From: Lentibacillus populi
GTDB lineage: Bacteria; Bacillota; Bacilli; Bacillales; Amphibacillaceae
DNA length: 39,204 nt
Direction: 5' to 3'
Assembly (NCBI GenBank): GCA_014642895.1
Contig: BMJD01000042.1
Location: 1-39,204 of the forward strand
The translations under genes and the position numbers were made by a program. Below the pieces are notes generated by a model. It worked only from the letters and a program-made list of their open reading frames with translations. It ran no database searches and had not been told where the DNA came from. Each line of letters opens with the position of its first letter. The first letter of the stretch is position 1. Shown one piece after another: positions 31,869 through 39,204 of this stretch.

Positions 31869-32417
31869 ATGAGAAAGACGGTGAAAGCTTTGGAATTGTT
31901 AAATTTACATGGTCTGTGCCATATCGTTGACGTTCCACAAAGTACTGCAGAAAATTGGATCGAGGAATTTAACGTGTATATCCCAAAAGCAGAAAAGCAG
32001 GATGTAATATACTACCATCCTGAGGCAATCGACGTTTTGAAATTTATTAAACAATGTAAAAACCAAAATTATAAAAAAGCATCCATTAAGAAAATGCTAG
32101 GTGACAGAAGTTTTATGGTTACAAAGAAGAGTTCAATAGAAGATGTCCAGTCCGCGTTGGATCAGGGGAATTACAAGGATAACATCTTAACGGTGATGCA
32201 GACAATTGGAAAAACCGTAGCCAATGTCGCCAGCCAGGAAAAATCGATAACGGCTGTAAAAGAACAACAGGACAAGCAAAAGAAGCGAATCAAAATGATC
32301 GAAAAACAAACGGAGAAAATAAACGATCTAAAACAGGAAATCAACGAATTAAAACAAGAACGGACAACAAGCGATTACAAAATCAAGAAGGAAGCTTTTG
32401 CAAAGCTATTTAAATAA
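31869..32417 (+). CDS. RacA-like protein: MerR-type HTH plus coiled coil
   Basis: 182 aa. The N-terminal 70 residues resemble a MerR-type winged helix (DVPQSTAENWIEEFNVYIPKA ... YHPEAIDVLKFIKQCK), and residues about 115-165 form a coiled coil rich in Lys, Glu and Gln. The same layout and length occur in B. subtilis RacA, which anchors the chromosome at the cell pole in sporulation, and in DUF3967 proteins. Orthology is not proven. The ribosome site is poor; a GTG four codons in is an alternative. Plus strand, against its neighbours. Confidence 0.7.
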   Translation: MRKTVKALELLNLHGLCHIVDVPQSTAENWIEEFNVYIPKAEKQDVIYYHPEAIDVLKFIKQCKNQNYKKASIKKMLGDRSFMVTKKSSIEDVQSALDQGNYKDNILTVMQTIGKTVANVASQEKSITAVKEQQDKQKKRIKMIEKQTEKINDLKQEINELKQERTTSDYKIKKEAFAKLFK

Positions 32418-32477
32418 ATGCCCCCTGCATCTTTTCAATAAAATTTAGCCAAACTAAACGAAAAGGAGGCTATTTTA

Positions 32478-32579
32478 ATGGCAAAGGATAAAACAAAGAC
32501 GAAAAACAAGAGCAAGGAAGAACTGAACGATATGAAGAACCAAAATAAATATAAACGCAACCGCCCGCCAGGCAATTAA
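32478..32579 (+). CDS. Small basic protein, 33 aa
   Basis: ATG with a textbook AAGGAGG 8 nt upstream, a frame that is almost half Lys, Arg and Asn (MAKDKTKTKNKSKEELND at the start, KRNRPPGN at the end) and a strong terminator 18 bp after the stop. Composition is like small spore or nucleic-acid-binding proteins, but I do not recognise the family. It follows the RacA-like gene by 60 bp. Confidence 0.75.
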   Translation: MAKDKTKTKNKSKEELNDMKNQNKYKRNRPPGN

Positions 32580-32596
32580 CCGATACAAAACCGTAC

Positions 32597-32636
32597 AAAA
32601 ATCCTCACCCGATTCCCCCATCGGGATGAGGATTTT
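32597..32636 (+). terminator. Terminator after the small basic protein gene
   Basis: AAAATCCTCA-CCCGAT pairs with ATCGGG-A-TGAGGATTTT (one bulge), 6-nt loop, then TTATTAG. Confidence 0.88.
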
Positions 32637-32642
32637 ATTAGA

Positions 32643-32744
32643 TAGAGGTTTTTCAAAAAGGCCCCCAAATCATTCGCGGCGAACTGGACGATTACTTGTG
32701 TTCTCCGCAGCTCGAAACTACGACGTCAACATACACTTCCAAAA
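32643..32744. repeat. Possible relative of the GTTCAAAAAG repeat
   Basis: Begins AGAGGTTTTTCAAAAAGGC, close to the terminus of the element at 21953-22222, and contains GCGGCG and CTCGAA-type segments. Too diverged to delimit. Confidence 0.35.
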
Positions 32745-33809
32745 CTACAGCAAATAAAAACCAATCCCCATAATGAAATACGCGGCGAGCAAAACAAGGC
32801 CATCAAACCAGTTGGAATCCCCATCGACGGAAATCATAATCATTAGCAAAATTGCCATTACCATGCTGATTAATTCCGCCCAGGTAAAAACAAGCGGCAT
32901 GGAAGTTGTGAAAAAGAGTGATAGTAAAACGAGAACCGGTGCCACAAACATCGCTATTTGCAGCGTTGAACCGACGGCAATTTCTACGGCTACCTCCATT
33001 TTGTTTTTATAAGCCATTATTACCGCGGATGCATGTTCTGCAGCATTCCCGACGATCGCCACAATAATTACCCCAATAAATAACTCTGACCAGCCGAATG
33101 TATCGCCAACGGTATGAAATGTATGAACCAAGTTTTCCGAAACATAGGCAACTGCAATTGTTGCCGCAGCCAGGATGATAACAGCTTTTCCTTTCCCCCA
33201 CTCCGGTGTTTCCTCTTCCCGATCCGTTTGCTCCGTTTCTCCACTATTCGGATATACACCGCGATGGGTTACCAGCTTAAATACCAGTGCCGCAGCATAC
33301 AAAATAATTAAAATAACCGATATCCCGATACTGAGTGTCATTGTGTCCTGATCATTCATTGTATGGGAAAATACTTCCGGGATAACAAAAGCAACCAATA
33401 CAGCAAAAATGAGCAGTCCAGCATTATGTCTTGCATTATAAATATCAAAAGACTGGCGCTTATATTTTAAACCGCCAATAAAAAAGGAAAGCCCTGCCAC
33501 AAAGAGCAAGTTCCCCAGCACAGAGCCGGTGAGCGATGCCAAAACAATCCCGATAAGTCCAGCCTTAAGGGAAAAGATAGAAATAATCAGTTCAACTGCA
33601 TTCCCAAACGTAGCATTCATTAACCCGCCAATTCTCGGCCCCATCACAATCGATAAACTATCCGTCGCCCGTCCGATAAACCCAGCCAGGGCAACAATTG
33701 TCAAACAGTACACAACAAACATGATAACCTCGGACCAGTGAAATAGGGAGCCAATTATTGATAGTGGCAATCCGATTATGACGAGGATGATGAAAAGTTT
33801 GTTTACCAT
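32745..33809 (-). CDS. Ca2+/H+ antiporter, CAX/ChaA family
   Basis: 354 aa, about eleven membrane helices. The two antiparallel alpha-repeat motifs GNAVELIISI (Glu73) and GNAAEHASAV (Glu258) are intact, and an acidic loop (about residues 190-205) separates the halves. Similar to B. subtilis YfkE; exports Ca2+ in exchange for protons at the cytoplasmic membrane. ATG follows GGGGAGGG by 7 nt. Monocistronic by context. Confidence 0.94.
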   Translation of the reverse strand: MVNKLFIILVIIGLPLSIIGSLFHWSEVIMFVVYCLTIVALAGFIGRATDSLSIVMGPRIGGLMNATFGNAVELIISIFSLKAGLIGIVLASLTGSVLGNLLFVAGLSFFIGGLKYKRQSFDIYNARHNAGLLIFAVLVAFVIPEVFSHTMNDQDTMTLSIGISVILIILYAAALVFKLVTHRGVYPNSGETEQTDREEETPEWGKGKAVIILAAATIAVAYVSENLVHTFHTVGDTFGWSELFIGVIIVAIVGNAAEHASAVIMAYKNKMEVAVEIAVGSTLQIAMFVAPVLVLLSLFFTTSMPLVFTWAELISMVMAILLMIMISVDGDSNWFDGLVLLAAYFIMGIGFYLL

Positions 33810-34244
33810 TTTGTAACCCTCCCCTTTAAAAGTTATTCATTACATCCCCACAGCACCTATTTTCTAAATTTACTACTGAAAACTAAACTTACCCTGCGCA
33901 AGCCTTCTCATAGAAAAAAAGAGACATTAATGCCTAAGGAAATTTGAAAAGTGTTCTTGTACCCGAAACTACACTAAAATAGGTGTGATTTTTATACAAT
34001 ATCTTTACGTTAACAAACGTTCCGACATCGATGGATTTTTTCTTGTTTGAACTTACAACATCACCTTGAAGGTATTTTACCCAATTTAAATGGATATTAT
34101 TTGCTTTTTAAACCAGGCTTACGTTTGTACCCGCACTCATACCATAAATCTGTAACTTCATACATCGAATAATGCAAGTTATCCCTGCTTTCGAGAAATA
34201 AACGAAAAACATTTGCGATAATGTGATAAAGGAAGGTGGGACCA
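33810..34244. other. Divergent intergenic region before the ABC operon
   Basis: A+T-rich, no gene. Three motifs near the LytTR half-site consensus occur: TACGTTAAC (34006-34014), AACGTTCCG (34016-34024) and TACGTTTGT (34120-34128, full match). No clear -35/-10 pair. Confidence 0.35.
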
Positions 34245-35144
34245 TTGATAACCATTACAAATGTTACGAAATTCTACGGAAAAAAGGAGGCTTTAAAACA
34301 AATTTCTCTATCCATTTCTGAAGGCAGCTGTTTTGGCTTAGTAGGACCGAATGGGGCAGGTAAATCGACATTATTAAAAATTATTGCCTCCATCATCCAG
34401 GATTACCACGGAAATATACAGGTGACCAACGGCCGCAATAGAAAAGAAGAGATTGGTTACGTACCACAAGAAATATGTTTAGAACAAACCTTATCTGCGT
34501 ACAGCAACCTCTGCTTTTTTGGAAAGTTATACGGTTTAAAAGGAAAAACACTCCAGCATAGAGCAACAGAGGTTTTGCATCAGATCGGATTAGCCGATCG
34601 GGTAAAAGACAAGGTACTCCATTTCTCAGGAGGAATGAAGCGTCGTTTAAACATTGGCTGTGCGTTAATGCATCAGCCGAAGCTGATTATTATGGATGAA
34701 CCTACTGTCGGTATTGACCCACAATCACGACGTTATATTTTTGAAATGATCCGGCGATTACAACAAAAGGGATGTACTATTATCTACGCCAGCCATTATA
34801 TGGAAGAAGTGGAGCAGTTATGTGATGAGGTGGCATTTATGGATCACGGAAAAACCATACACTATGGTAAGACCGGCGATTTGTTACAACAGTATGCAGT
34901 CCCGGCTATTTTTGTAAAAGGGACCATACCGTTGCCAAAGGAGATGGAAAGGTTTGGAGAAGTATCCCCTCATAAAGACGGTTATCTGTTAACGACAAAA
35001 ACTCCGCTATCGGCAATGGAGGAGGTACTGATGTTTTATAAAATCCGGGATAATGGATTGGAACGTTTAGAGCTCGTCCGGCCGCGTTTGGAAGATGTCT
35101 TTTTTACGGTAACCGGAAATAAGTTGAGGGATGAAATAATTTAA
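34245..35144 (+). CDS. ABC transporter ATP-binding protein
   Basis: 299 aa. Walker A GPNGAGKST (34-42), Q-loop VPQE, signature FSGGMKRRLNIG, Walker B LIIMDEPTVGID and the H-loop ASHYMEE are intact; a C-terminal extension of about 80 residues is typical of ABC-2 exporters. TTG at 34245 is chosen (AAGG 8 nt upstream, N-terminus MITITNVTKFYG). A GTG at 34236 overlaps that site. It pairs with the permease 14 bp downstream; substrate unknown. Confidence 0.93.
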   Translation: MITITNVTKFYGKKEALKQISLSISEGSCFGLVGPNGAGKSTLLKIIASIIQDYHGNIQVTNGRNRKEEIGYVPQEICLEQTLSAYSNLCFFGKLYGLKGKTLQHRATEVLHQIGLADRVKDKVLHFSGGMKRRLNIGCALMHQPKLIIMDEPTVGIDPQSRRYIFEMIRRLQQKGCTIIYASHYMEEVEQLCDEVAFMDHGKTIHYGKTGDLLQQYAVPAIFVKGTIPLPKEMERFGEVSPHKDGYLLTTKTPLSAMEEVLMFYKIRDNGLERLELVRPRLEDVFFTVTGNKLRDEII

Positions 35145-35158
35145 TTAGGAGAGGTTTT

Positions 35159-35905
35159 ATGGGAGCCATAGTTACGTTGGAAATTAAAAAGAATCTGCAA
35201 GATCGGGGATTGCTGTTTTGGATGCTTATCTTACCAATCATTTTCACTGTTTTATTTATTGCTGTATTCACCTCAGGAGTCGACGAGTCGGCCAGACAAC
35301 AAATTATTACTTCCATTGTTCCCGGTTATACGGTTATGTTTGTATTTTTTATTATGATTTCAATGGTATCTACGTTTCTTAAGGACAGAGACTTGGGAAT
35401 GACAGCTAGAATTGCCAGTACACCGATTTCCCCTTATTTTTATTTGCTTGGAAAATGGATACCATATATCTTTATAGTATGGGTGCAAATTATTATTTTA
35501 TTTTTGTTTGGTAAACTCGTTTATCAGATACCATTAGCACAACCGATATTTCTGCTCGTTTTGTCAGTAATTTTAGCTTTTACCTCCACTGGACTGGGGT
35601 TAGCATTAGCATTACTTGTAAAGACAGACAATATGGGGCTTGCCATCACCCAGATTATCGGGCTTGGTGGTGCCTTGTTAAGCGGGCTGTGGATACCAAT
35701 TGATATGATGCCTGATTTCCTGCAAACCATCGCCCACTTCCTTCCACAATATTGGGCGCACCAAGCATTTCAGGATGCAATGAATGGTACACTAATGTTC
35801 AAGGAGCTCTTTCAGACATTACTCATTTTATTTGCATTTGGCAGCATTGGTTTTATCATTGCAACCGTACGCTATCCATATTTTTTAAAACGAGCACGGG
35901 GCTAG
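35159..35905 (+). CDS. ABC-2 type transporter permease
   Basis: 248 aa with six predicted membrane helices and the ABC-2 pattern LSGLWIPIDMMPDFLQTIAHFLPQYWAHQAF near residues 180-210. ATG follows AGGAGAGG. Forms an exporter with the upstream ATPase; similar pairs export drugs, antimicrobial peptides or lipids, and nothing here decides which. Confidence 0.92.
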   Translation: MGAIVTLEIKKNLQDRGLLFWMLILPIIFTVLFIAVFTSGVDESARQQIITSIVPGYTVMFVFFIMISMVSTFLKDRDLGMTARIASTPISPYFYLLGKWIPYIFIVWVQIIILFLFGKLVYQIPLAQPIFLLVLSVILAFTSTGLGLALALLVKTDNMGLAITQIIGLGGALLSGLWIPIDMMPDFLQTIAHFLPQYWAHQAFQDAMNGTLMFKELFQTLLILFAFGSIGFIIATVRYPYFLKRARG

Positions 35906-35927
35906 TTAAGGCATAAGGGGGATGGGG

Positions 35928-36389
35928 ATGAAGGTAAACATAGATATTGATGAAAAACACACGGAAACATCGATTACCATTCAAGCCAGTCAATGGTCTG
36001 AAGATCTGGATAAGATCGTTAATCTCATCAGAAAAAGAAAATCAAGACGTTTATTTGGCATAGAAGATGATCAAACCGTGCTGCTTGATCCAAATGATAT
36101 CGATTTCGTATACGCTGAAAAGAGAAAAGTATTCGCAGCCATAAAAAATAAAAGATTTGAAATTAAAATGAAGCTTTATGAAGTAGAAGAAATACTGACT
36201 CCTTATCACTTTATGCGTTTTTCCAAATCAGTTATCGGCAATCACCATCTTATCCAGCGATTTGAGCTATCGTTTAATGGAAACCTTTGTGTCTACTTCC
36301 AATCCGGAAATAAAGAGTATATTTCACGAAACCATGTAGCAAAAGTAAAAGAAAAATTGTTAACAGGAGGGGTGGCAAATGATGATTGA
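35928..36389 (+). CDS. LytTR-type DNA-binding regulator
   Basis: 153 aa: a non-receiver N-terminal part (about 1-50) and a LytTR domain (about 55-148) with VLLDPNDIDFVYAEKRKVFA, FMRFSKSVIGNHHLIQRFE and GNKEYISRNHVAKVKEKL. It lacks a response-regulator receiver, as in the LytTR proteins paired with DUF3021. ATG at 35928 gives 6-nt spacing from AAGGGGG; the ATG at 35922 is too close. The 3' end overlaps the DUF3021 gene by 11 bp. Confidence 0.92.
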   Translation: MKVNIDIDEKHTETSITIQASQWSEDLDKIVNLIRKRKSRRLFGIEDDQTVLLDPNDIDFVYAEKRKVFAAIKNKRFEIKMKLYEVEEILTPYHFMRFSKSVIGNHHLIQRFELSFNGNLCVYFQSGNKEYISRNHVAKVKEKLLTGGVANDD

Positions 36390-36789
36390 AATACTTAAAA
36401 GAGGCATGATCGGTGTTGCCTTCGGTGGGATCTATACATTTGTTGCCCTGACCATTATAAAGTTTAATCATATAGAAGTTTCCATATCCGAGGTATGGAC
36501 GCATATGCTTGCAAGCCTTATACTTGGGATTTATTTTGGGTTATCCTCATTTATTTATGAAAATGACAGATGGAGCCCATTAAAAAAGACGGTCATCCAT
36601 TTTAGCCTTTCCATCATAGTTTTTTTTCTTATTGCGATCCCGATTGGCTGGATTCCATTCCAAATCTTGTCTATCCTGCTTGGCATTTTACTGTTTATTA
36701 TCATGTACAGTTTATATTGGACAGGGTACTACTTATACTTTAAAAAAATGGAAAATGACCTGAATGAGCAGTTGCAGAGAAAGGATTGA
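36379..36789 (+). CDS. DUF3021 membrane protein
   Basis: 136 aa, four predicted membrane helices, Arg/Lys tail at the C-terminus. DUF3021 proteins commonly sit next to LytTR regulators, where a membrane partner may hold the regulator inactive. Good site AGGAGGGG before two ATG codons, inside the LytTR gene, so translation is coupled. Confidence 0.88.
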   Translation: MMIEILKRGMIGVAFGGIYTFVALTIIKFNHIEVSISEVWTHMLASLILGIYFGLSSFIYENDRWSPLKKTVIHFSLSIIVFFLIAIPIGWIPFQILSILLGILLFIIMYSLYWTGYYLYFKKMENDLNEQLQRKD

Positions 36790-36822
36790 CAAGACCGGGC
36801 AAATTGCTCGGTCTAGTTTGTC
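36788..36822 (+). terminator. Hairpin at the end of the ABC/LytTR operon
   Basis: GACAA-GACCGGGC pairs with GCTCGGTC-(TAGT)-TTGTC around an AAATT loop, overlapping the DUF3021 stop codon. No T-run follows, so termination is uncertain. Confidence 0.5.
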
Positions 36823-36881
36823 AGCCCAACTGTCGAACCTTTTGCTGTAAAAAGGCAGCTGTTTTGGTCTTTCCTCACTTC

Positions 36882-37045
36882 GATCGGGCTTTTCTTCTAG
36901 TCGATCGGGGTTTTTCCACTTCCGATCGGGTTTTTCTCACCTTCGATCGGGGTTTTTCCACTTCCGATCGGTTTTTTTCCGCCTTCGATCGAGTTTCCTC
37001 ACTTCGATCGGGTTTTTCTCTTAGTCGATCGGGCTTAGTAGGTAC
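36882..37045. repeat. Tandem array 5, eight 21-bp units
   Basis: CGATCG cores start at 36882, 36902, 36923, 36944, 36965, 36986, 37005 and 37026 (steps 20, 21, 21, 21, 21, 19, 21). Each is followed by G, a T-run and a C/T-rich stretch on the plus strand. It lies between the 3' ends of the DUF3021 gene and the lactonase gene. Confidence 0.93.
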
Positions 37046-37098
37046 AAAAAGGATTGGTAACGCCACCAACGTTCTCTATCGAAAAGAATGTTTCTGTA

Positions 37099-38136
37099 TT
37101 ACCTCAAAAACGTTACACAGACTACTTCAGGCACCTTAATTTCAGAACCCATTCTAGAGAGCTTTCCCGTTTCATTATTACGGGTAAACAGGACGAGGTT
37201 TCCGGTATGCTGGTTGGATACGATAATGTAAGCTTCACTTGGATCTATAATAAAATCTCGTGGCCACTCCCCACCTGACGGGACAATTTCTACCATCGAA
37301 AGGGTGAATGATTCTTCATCAACTTGGAATACAGCAATACTATTGTGCCCACGATTCCCGGTATAGACAAATTTTCCGTCAGCAGAAATGCGAATGGCAC
37401 TAGCATCATTTTTATCTGTAAAATTATCGGGAACCGTTCTTATGTATTGTTTTTCGGAAAAAGTCCCCGTTTCCGCATCATACATTAAAACAATTACCTC
37501 TGAGCTTAATTCCGTAAGAAGATAAGCAGTATTTCCATTTGGATGGAATACAATATGTCGAGGGCCACTACCTTGTTTTACTTGCAGTGTAGCGACACGT
37601 GTAAGTTTATTGTCCTTTACCTTATACGTAACTAGCTCATCTGTACCAAGGTCAACAGCAACGACATGCTTCCCGTCTGGAGTAAACCCGGTATAGTGCA
37701 CATGTGACTTTTCCTGGCGTTCGTGGATACCGTGCCCTTTATGCTTTAAAAATGTTCCCGCTTCCAGCGCCCCTTGCTTCTGAACATGATGAAGCCCAAT
37801 TTCCCCTTTATGATAATTACCGGTAACAAGTACGTTCCCACAAATATCCAAATGGCAGGGAGGCGCTCCTTCTGTCAGTTGGCTATTAATGTGTTGCAAT
37901 GTACCTGTTATACGATCTAGTTCATACGCATTTATACCACCTCTACCCCCATCTTGAACTACTGAATAGAGATAGTGATTGTCTGCGCTGATGGTTAGAT
38001 AGGTTGGATTTCCGATCTCATCCGCTACCTGTAACATATCAAGTGTCCCCGTTTCGGTATCCAACTCAAAACGGTAAATTCCTTTACTATTTTGGCGTGT
38101 GTATGTACCGGCAAAGCCGATGTATTTTGCGACCAT
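37099..38136 (-). CDS. Lactonase family seven-bladed beta-propeller (6-phosphogluconolactonase/YkgB type)
   Basis: 345 aa. Repeated blade motifs such as YLTISADNHYLYSV, HYTGFTPDGKHVVAVDLG, RHIVFHPNGNTAYLLTEL and AIRISADGKFVYTGNRG mark the lactonase family; the typical start GFAGTYT is present. In relatives it hydrolyses 6-phosphogluconolactone in the oxidative pentose phosphate route. ATG follows AAGGGGAG by 6 nt. No partner genes nearby. Confidence 0.92.
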   Translation of the reverse strand: MVAKYIGFAGTYTRQNSKGIYRFELDTETGTLDMLQVADEIGNPTYLTISADNHYLYSVVQDGGRGGINAYELDRITGTLQHINSQLTEGAPPCHLDICGNVLVTGNYHKGEIGLHHVQKQGALEAGTFLKHKGHGIHERQEKSHVHYTGFTPDGKHVVAVDLGTDELVTYKVKDNKLTRVATLQVKQGSGPRHIVFHPNGNTAYLLTELSSEVIVLMYDAETGTFSEKQYIRTVPDNFTDKNDASAIRISADGKFVYTGNRGHNSIAVFQVDEESFTLSMVEIVPSGGEWPRDFIIDPSEAYIIVSNQHTGNLVLFTRNNETGKLSRMGSEIKVPEVVCVTFLR

Positions 38137-38277
38137 TTGTATCTCCCCTTATTGAAATTTATAGTCTACCAAATCGTCCCTATCTCTAATAATACCAGAG
38201 CACCTTTCACAGATAATTGTTTTACTCATTTATTCAATCCCCCGGCCCGTTATTTAATACATGAAATGAAACGTATG

Positions 38278-38754
38278 TTATTTACCAGCAAATATTTCTT
38301 CGTTTCTAACCAATCGAATAGAGTTCAACGTAACAAGGGTCAATGAAACTATAAATAAAATGTATCCAAGTATACTTAGCGTTTGTGCAATCAATGTTAT
38401 TTTACCAAACTGAAAATGATTTATCATAAAGGCACGAACAGCATCTTTACGGTTTATTTGTATAAATATGAAGGCTGCCGCAGCGCAATAAATTACGGCT
38501 AAGCTAAATAAAATGGAAAATTTATTCATAGATCGTGTTATTTTCTGTGAACCATATCCCGCTAAATTTCTAACAGCAAAGGATCTTTCACTGTCCTTCC
38601 TTTTAGCTCTGTTTACTGTTTTAACAATCAACTGAGGAATTACAACGAGCAATATTAAAAACAATGAACAAATCCCAAAAAATATATTGTACATACTGAC
38701 AATGTTAATCAATAGACTGAAAAAGCAAATCAGGAAAATATATCTTACTCTCAC
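38278..38754 (-). CDS. Four-helix membrane protein of unknown function
   Basis: 158 aa with four hydrophobic segments (about 5-22, 24-44, 80-100, 118-145) and a basic loop (VNRAKRKDSERS). GTG at 38754 has AAAGGAGG 6 nt upstream and overlaps the stop codon of the preceding gene (GTGA). The two form a translationally coupled pair. I do not recognise the family. Confidence 0.7.
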   Translation of the reverse strand: MRVRYIFLICFFSLLINIVSMYNIFFGICSLFLILLVVIPQLIVKTVNRAKRKDSERSFAVRNLAGYGSQKITRSMNKFSILFSLAVIYCAAAAFIFIQINRKDAVRAFMINHFQFGKITLIAQTLSILGYILFIVSLTLVTLNSIRLVRNEEIFAGK

Positions 38755-39086
38755 TTTTTTCCTCCTTTCTGCCTTAGAACAGCAATTGCTTCCAATAGTA
38801 ACCGAATCATTAAATAATAATAAACAATTAGCCCCAAAATAGAGAGTACTATAAATAGAACACGAAAGTCACTTAAATAAGTATAAACTACATATCTCAT
38901 ACTTAAAATCCAAATAATGCCCATACTTGTACTGATAAAAATTATCACACATAACATAAACGTATGAATAAACCCAAGCAATCTTTTATCCTTTTCAATT
39001 TTTTCCGAATCCCGATTATTAACAGCAAAAATCGAGAATATAAGTAATACAATTGACCAAACTCCATAAGCAACGTTGAAAACACT
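38751..39086 (-). pseudogene. Membrane protein gene cut at its 5' end by an IS3-type element
   Basis: About 111 native C-terminal residues remain, with three or more hydrophobic segments and a VLRQKGGKK tail. The frame stays open into the IS end, which would encode 33 unrelated N-terminal residues. No ATG, GTG or TTG in frame with a ribosome site exists at the junction, so the true start has been lost. Function unknown; partner of the downstream four-helix protein. The junction is placed at about 39087 by inference. Confidence 0.6.
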
Positions 39087-39110
39087 TGACTCATAAGCCC
39101 CTAAATAAAC

Positions 39111-39140
39111 TTGGACACTAAGAGTGGAATGTATTATACT
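39111..39140 (+). promoter_or_regulatory. Promoter in the IS end
   Basis: TTGGAC (39111-39116), 18-bp spacer, TATACT (39135-39140), upstream of the transposase start. Confidence 0.5.
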
Positions 39141-39177
39141 ACTTAATGTGTTAGGGAGGCTTACAACATGAAACGCA

Positions 39178-39204
39178 CAAGACATTCAAAAGAATTTAAA
39201 ATAC
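39178..39204 (+). CDS. IS3-family transposase OrfA, first 9 codons
   Basis: ATG after GGGAGG (7-8 nt); the visible product MKRTRHSKE is the typical N-terminus of OrfA (helix-turn-helix) of IS3 elements. Truncated by the window edge. Confidence 0.7.

Larger units (their letters stand above)
39087..39204 (+). mobile_element. Left end of an IS3-family insertion sequence (continues outside window)
   Basis: The end contains TAAACTTGGACACTAAG, a promoter and the start of a transposase gene. The exact terminal base and target duplication cannot be confirmed because the right end is outside. Confidence 0.65.

Noticed and set aside
36786-37278. Frames across array 5
   Set aside because: Repeat translation, partly antisense to the lactonase gene.

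Overview
The window is chromosomal DNA of a low-to-moderate G+C, endospore-forming Firmicute of the family Bacillaceae. It carries spoIIR with a sigma-F-type promoter, a Bacillus-type eight-subunit ATP synthase operon, and the conserved block prfA-prmC-spoIIR-ywlB-ywlC-mntP(ywlD)-ywlE-rpiB-ywlG-glyA-upp-atp-ywzB-ywmB-murA, all on the minus strand. Protein sequences and the abundance of intergenic repeats suggest a halotolerant genus such as Virgibacillus, Lentibacillus or Oceanobacillus. The genus is inference.

Layout, left to right. 1-920: 3' part of an IS200/IS605-type TnpB gene with its right end. 956-1198: tandem-repeat array 1. 1344-3935 (minus): murA, ywmB, ywzB. 4162-11701 (minus): complete atpIBEFHAGDC operon with terminator and a probable promoter about 400 bp upstream of atpI. 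11990-14239: secreted Vpr-like subtilase. 14363-14724: array 2. 14801-18759: wecB/mnaA, upp, glyA, ywlG. 18915-21308: rpiB, a short-loop chemoreceptor, the arginine-phosphatase gene ywlE. 21309-22540: 1.2 kb without genes, filled with structured dispersed repeats and array 3. 22541-24260: mntP and ywlC. 24337-25844: two DnaA-box clusters around an Eis-type acetyltransferase gene. 25790-29135: ywlB-like gene, spoIIR, prmC, prfA. 29265-29579: array 4. 29592-31652: NERD-domain protein and Met-rich lipoprotein. 31869-32579 (plus): RacA-like HTH/coiled-coil gene and a 33-residue protein. 32745-33809: Ca2+/H+ antiporter. 34245-36789 (plus): ABC-2 transporter, LytTR regulator and DUF3021 membrane protein. 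36882-37045: array 5. 37099-38136: lactonase. 38278-39204: two membrane proteins, the second cut at its 5' end by an IS3-type element that runs off the window.

How the genes work together. Most of the window is housekeeping: proton-driven ATP synthesis, one-carbon and pyrimidine salvage metabolism (glyA, upp), cell-wall precursors (murA, wecB), translation termination and tRNA modification (prfA, prmC, ywlC), manganese and calcium export, and sporulation signalling. The plus-strand ABC/LytTR/DUF3021 block and the repeats are the accessory layer.

The most unusual signal is a set of five intergenic tandem arrays with units of 20 or 21 bp, about two DNA helical turns. Sequence differs from array to array, but all have a CGAT or TCGA core and a pyrimidine-rich plus strand, and each lies just downstream of the stop codon of a minus-strand gene. 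The second strong signal is the DnaA-box cluster next to ywlC. Start codons were chosen by Shine-Dalgarno spacing and family N-termini; several are TTG or GTG.
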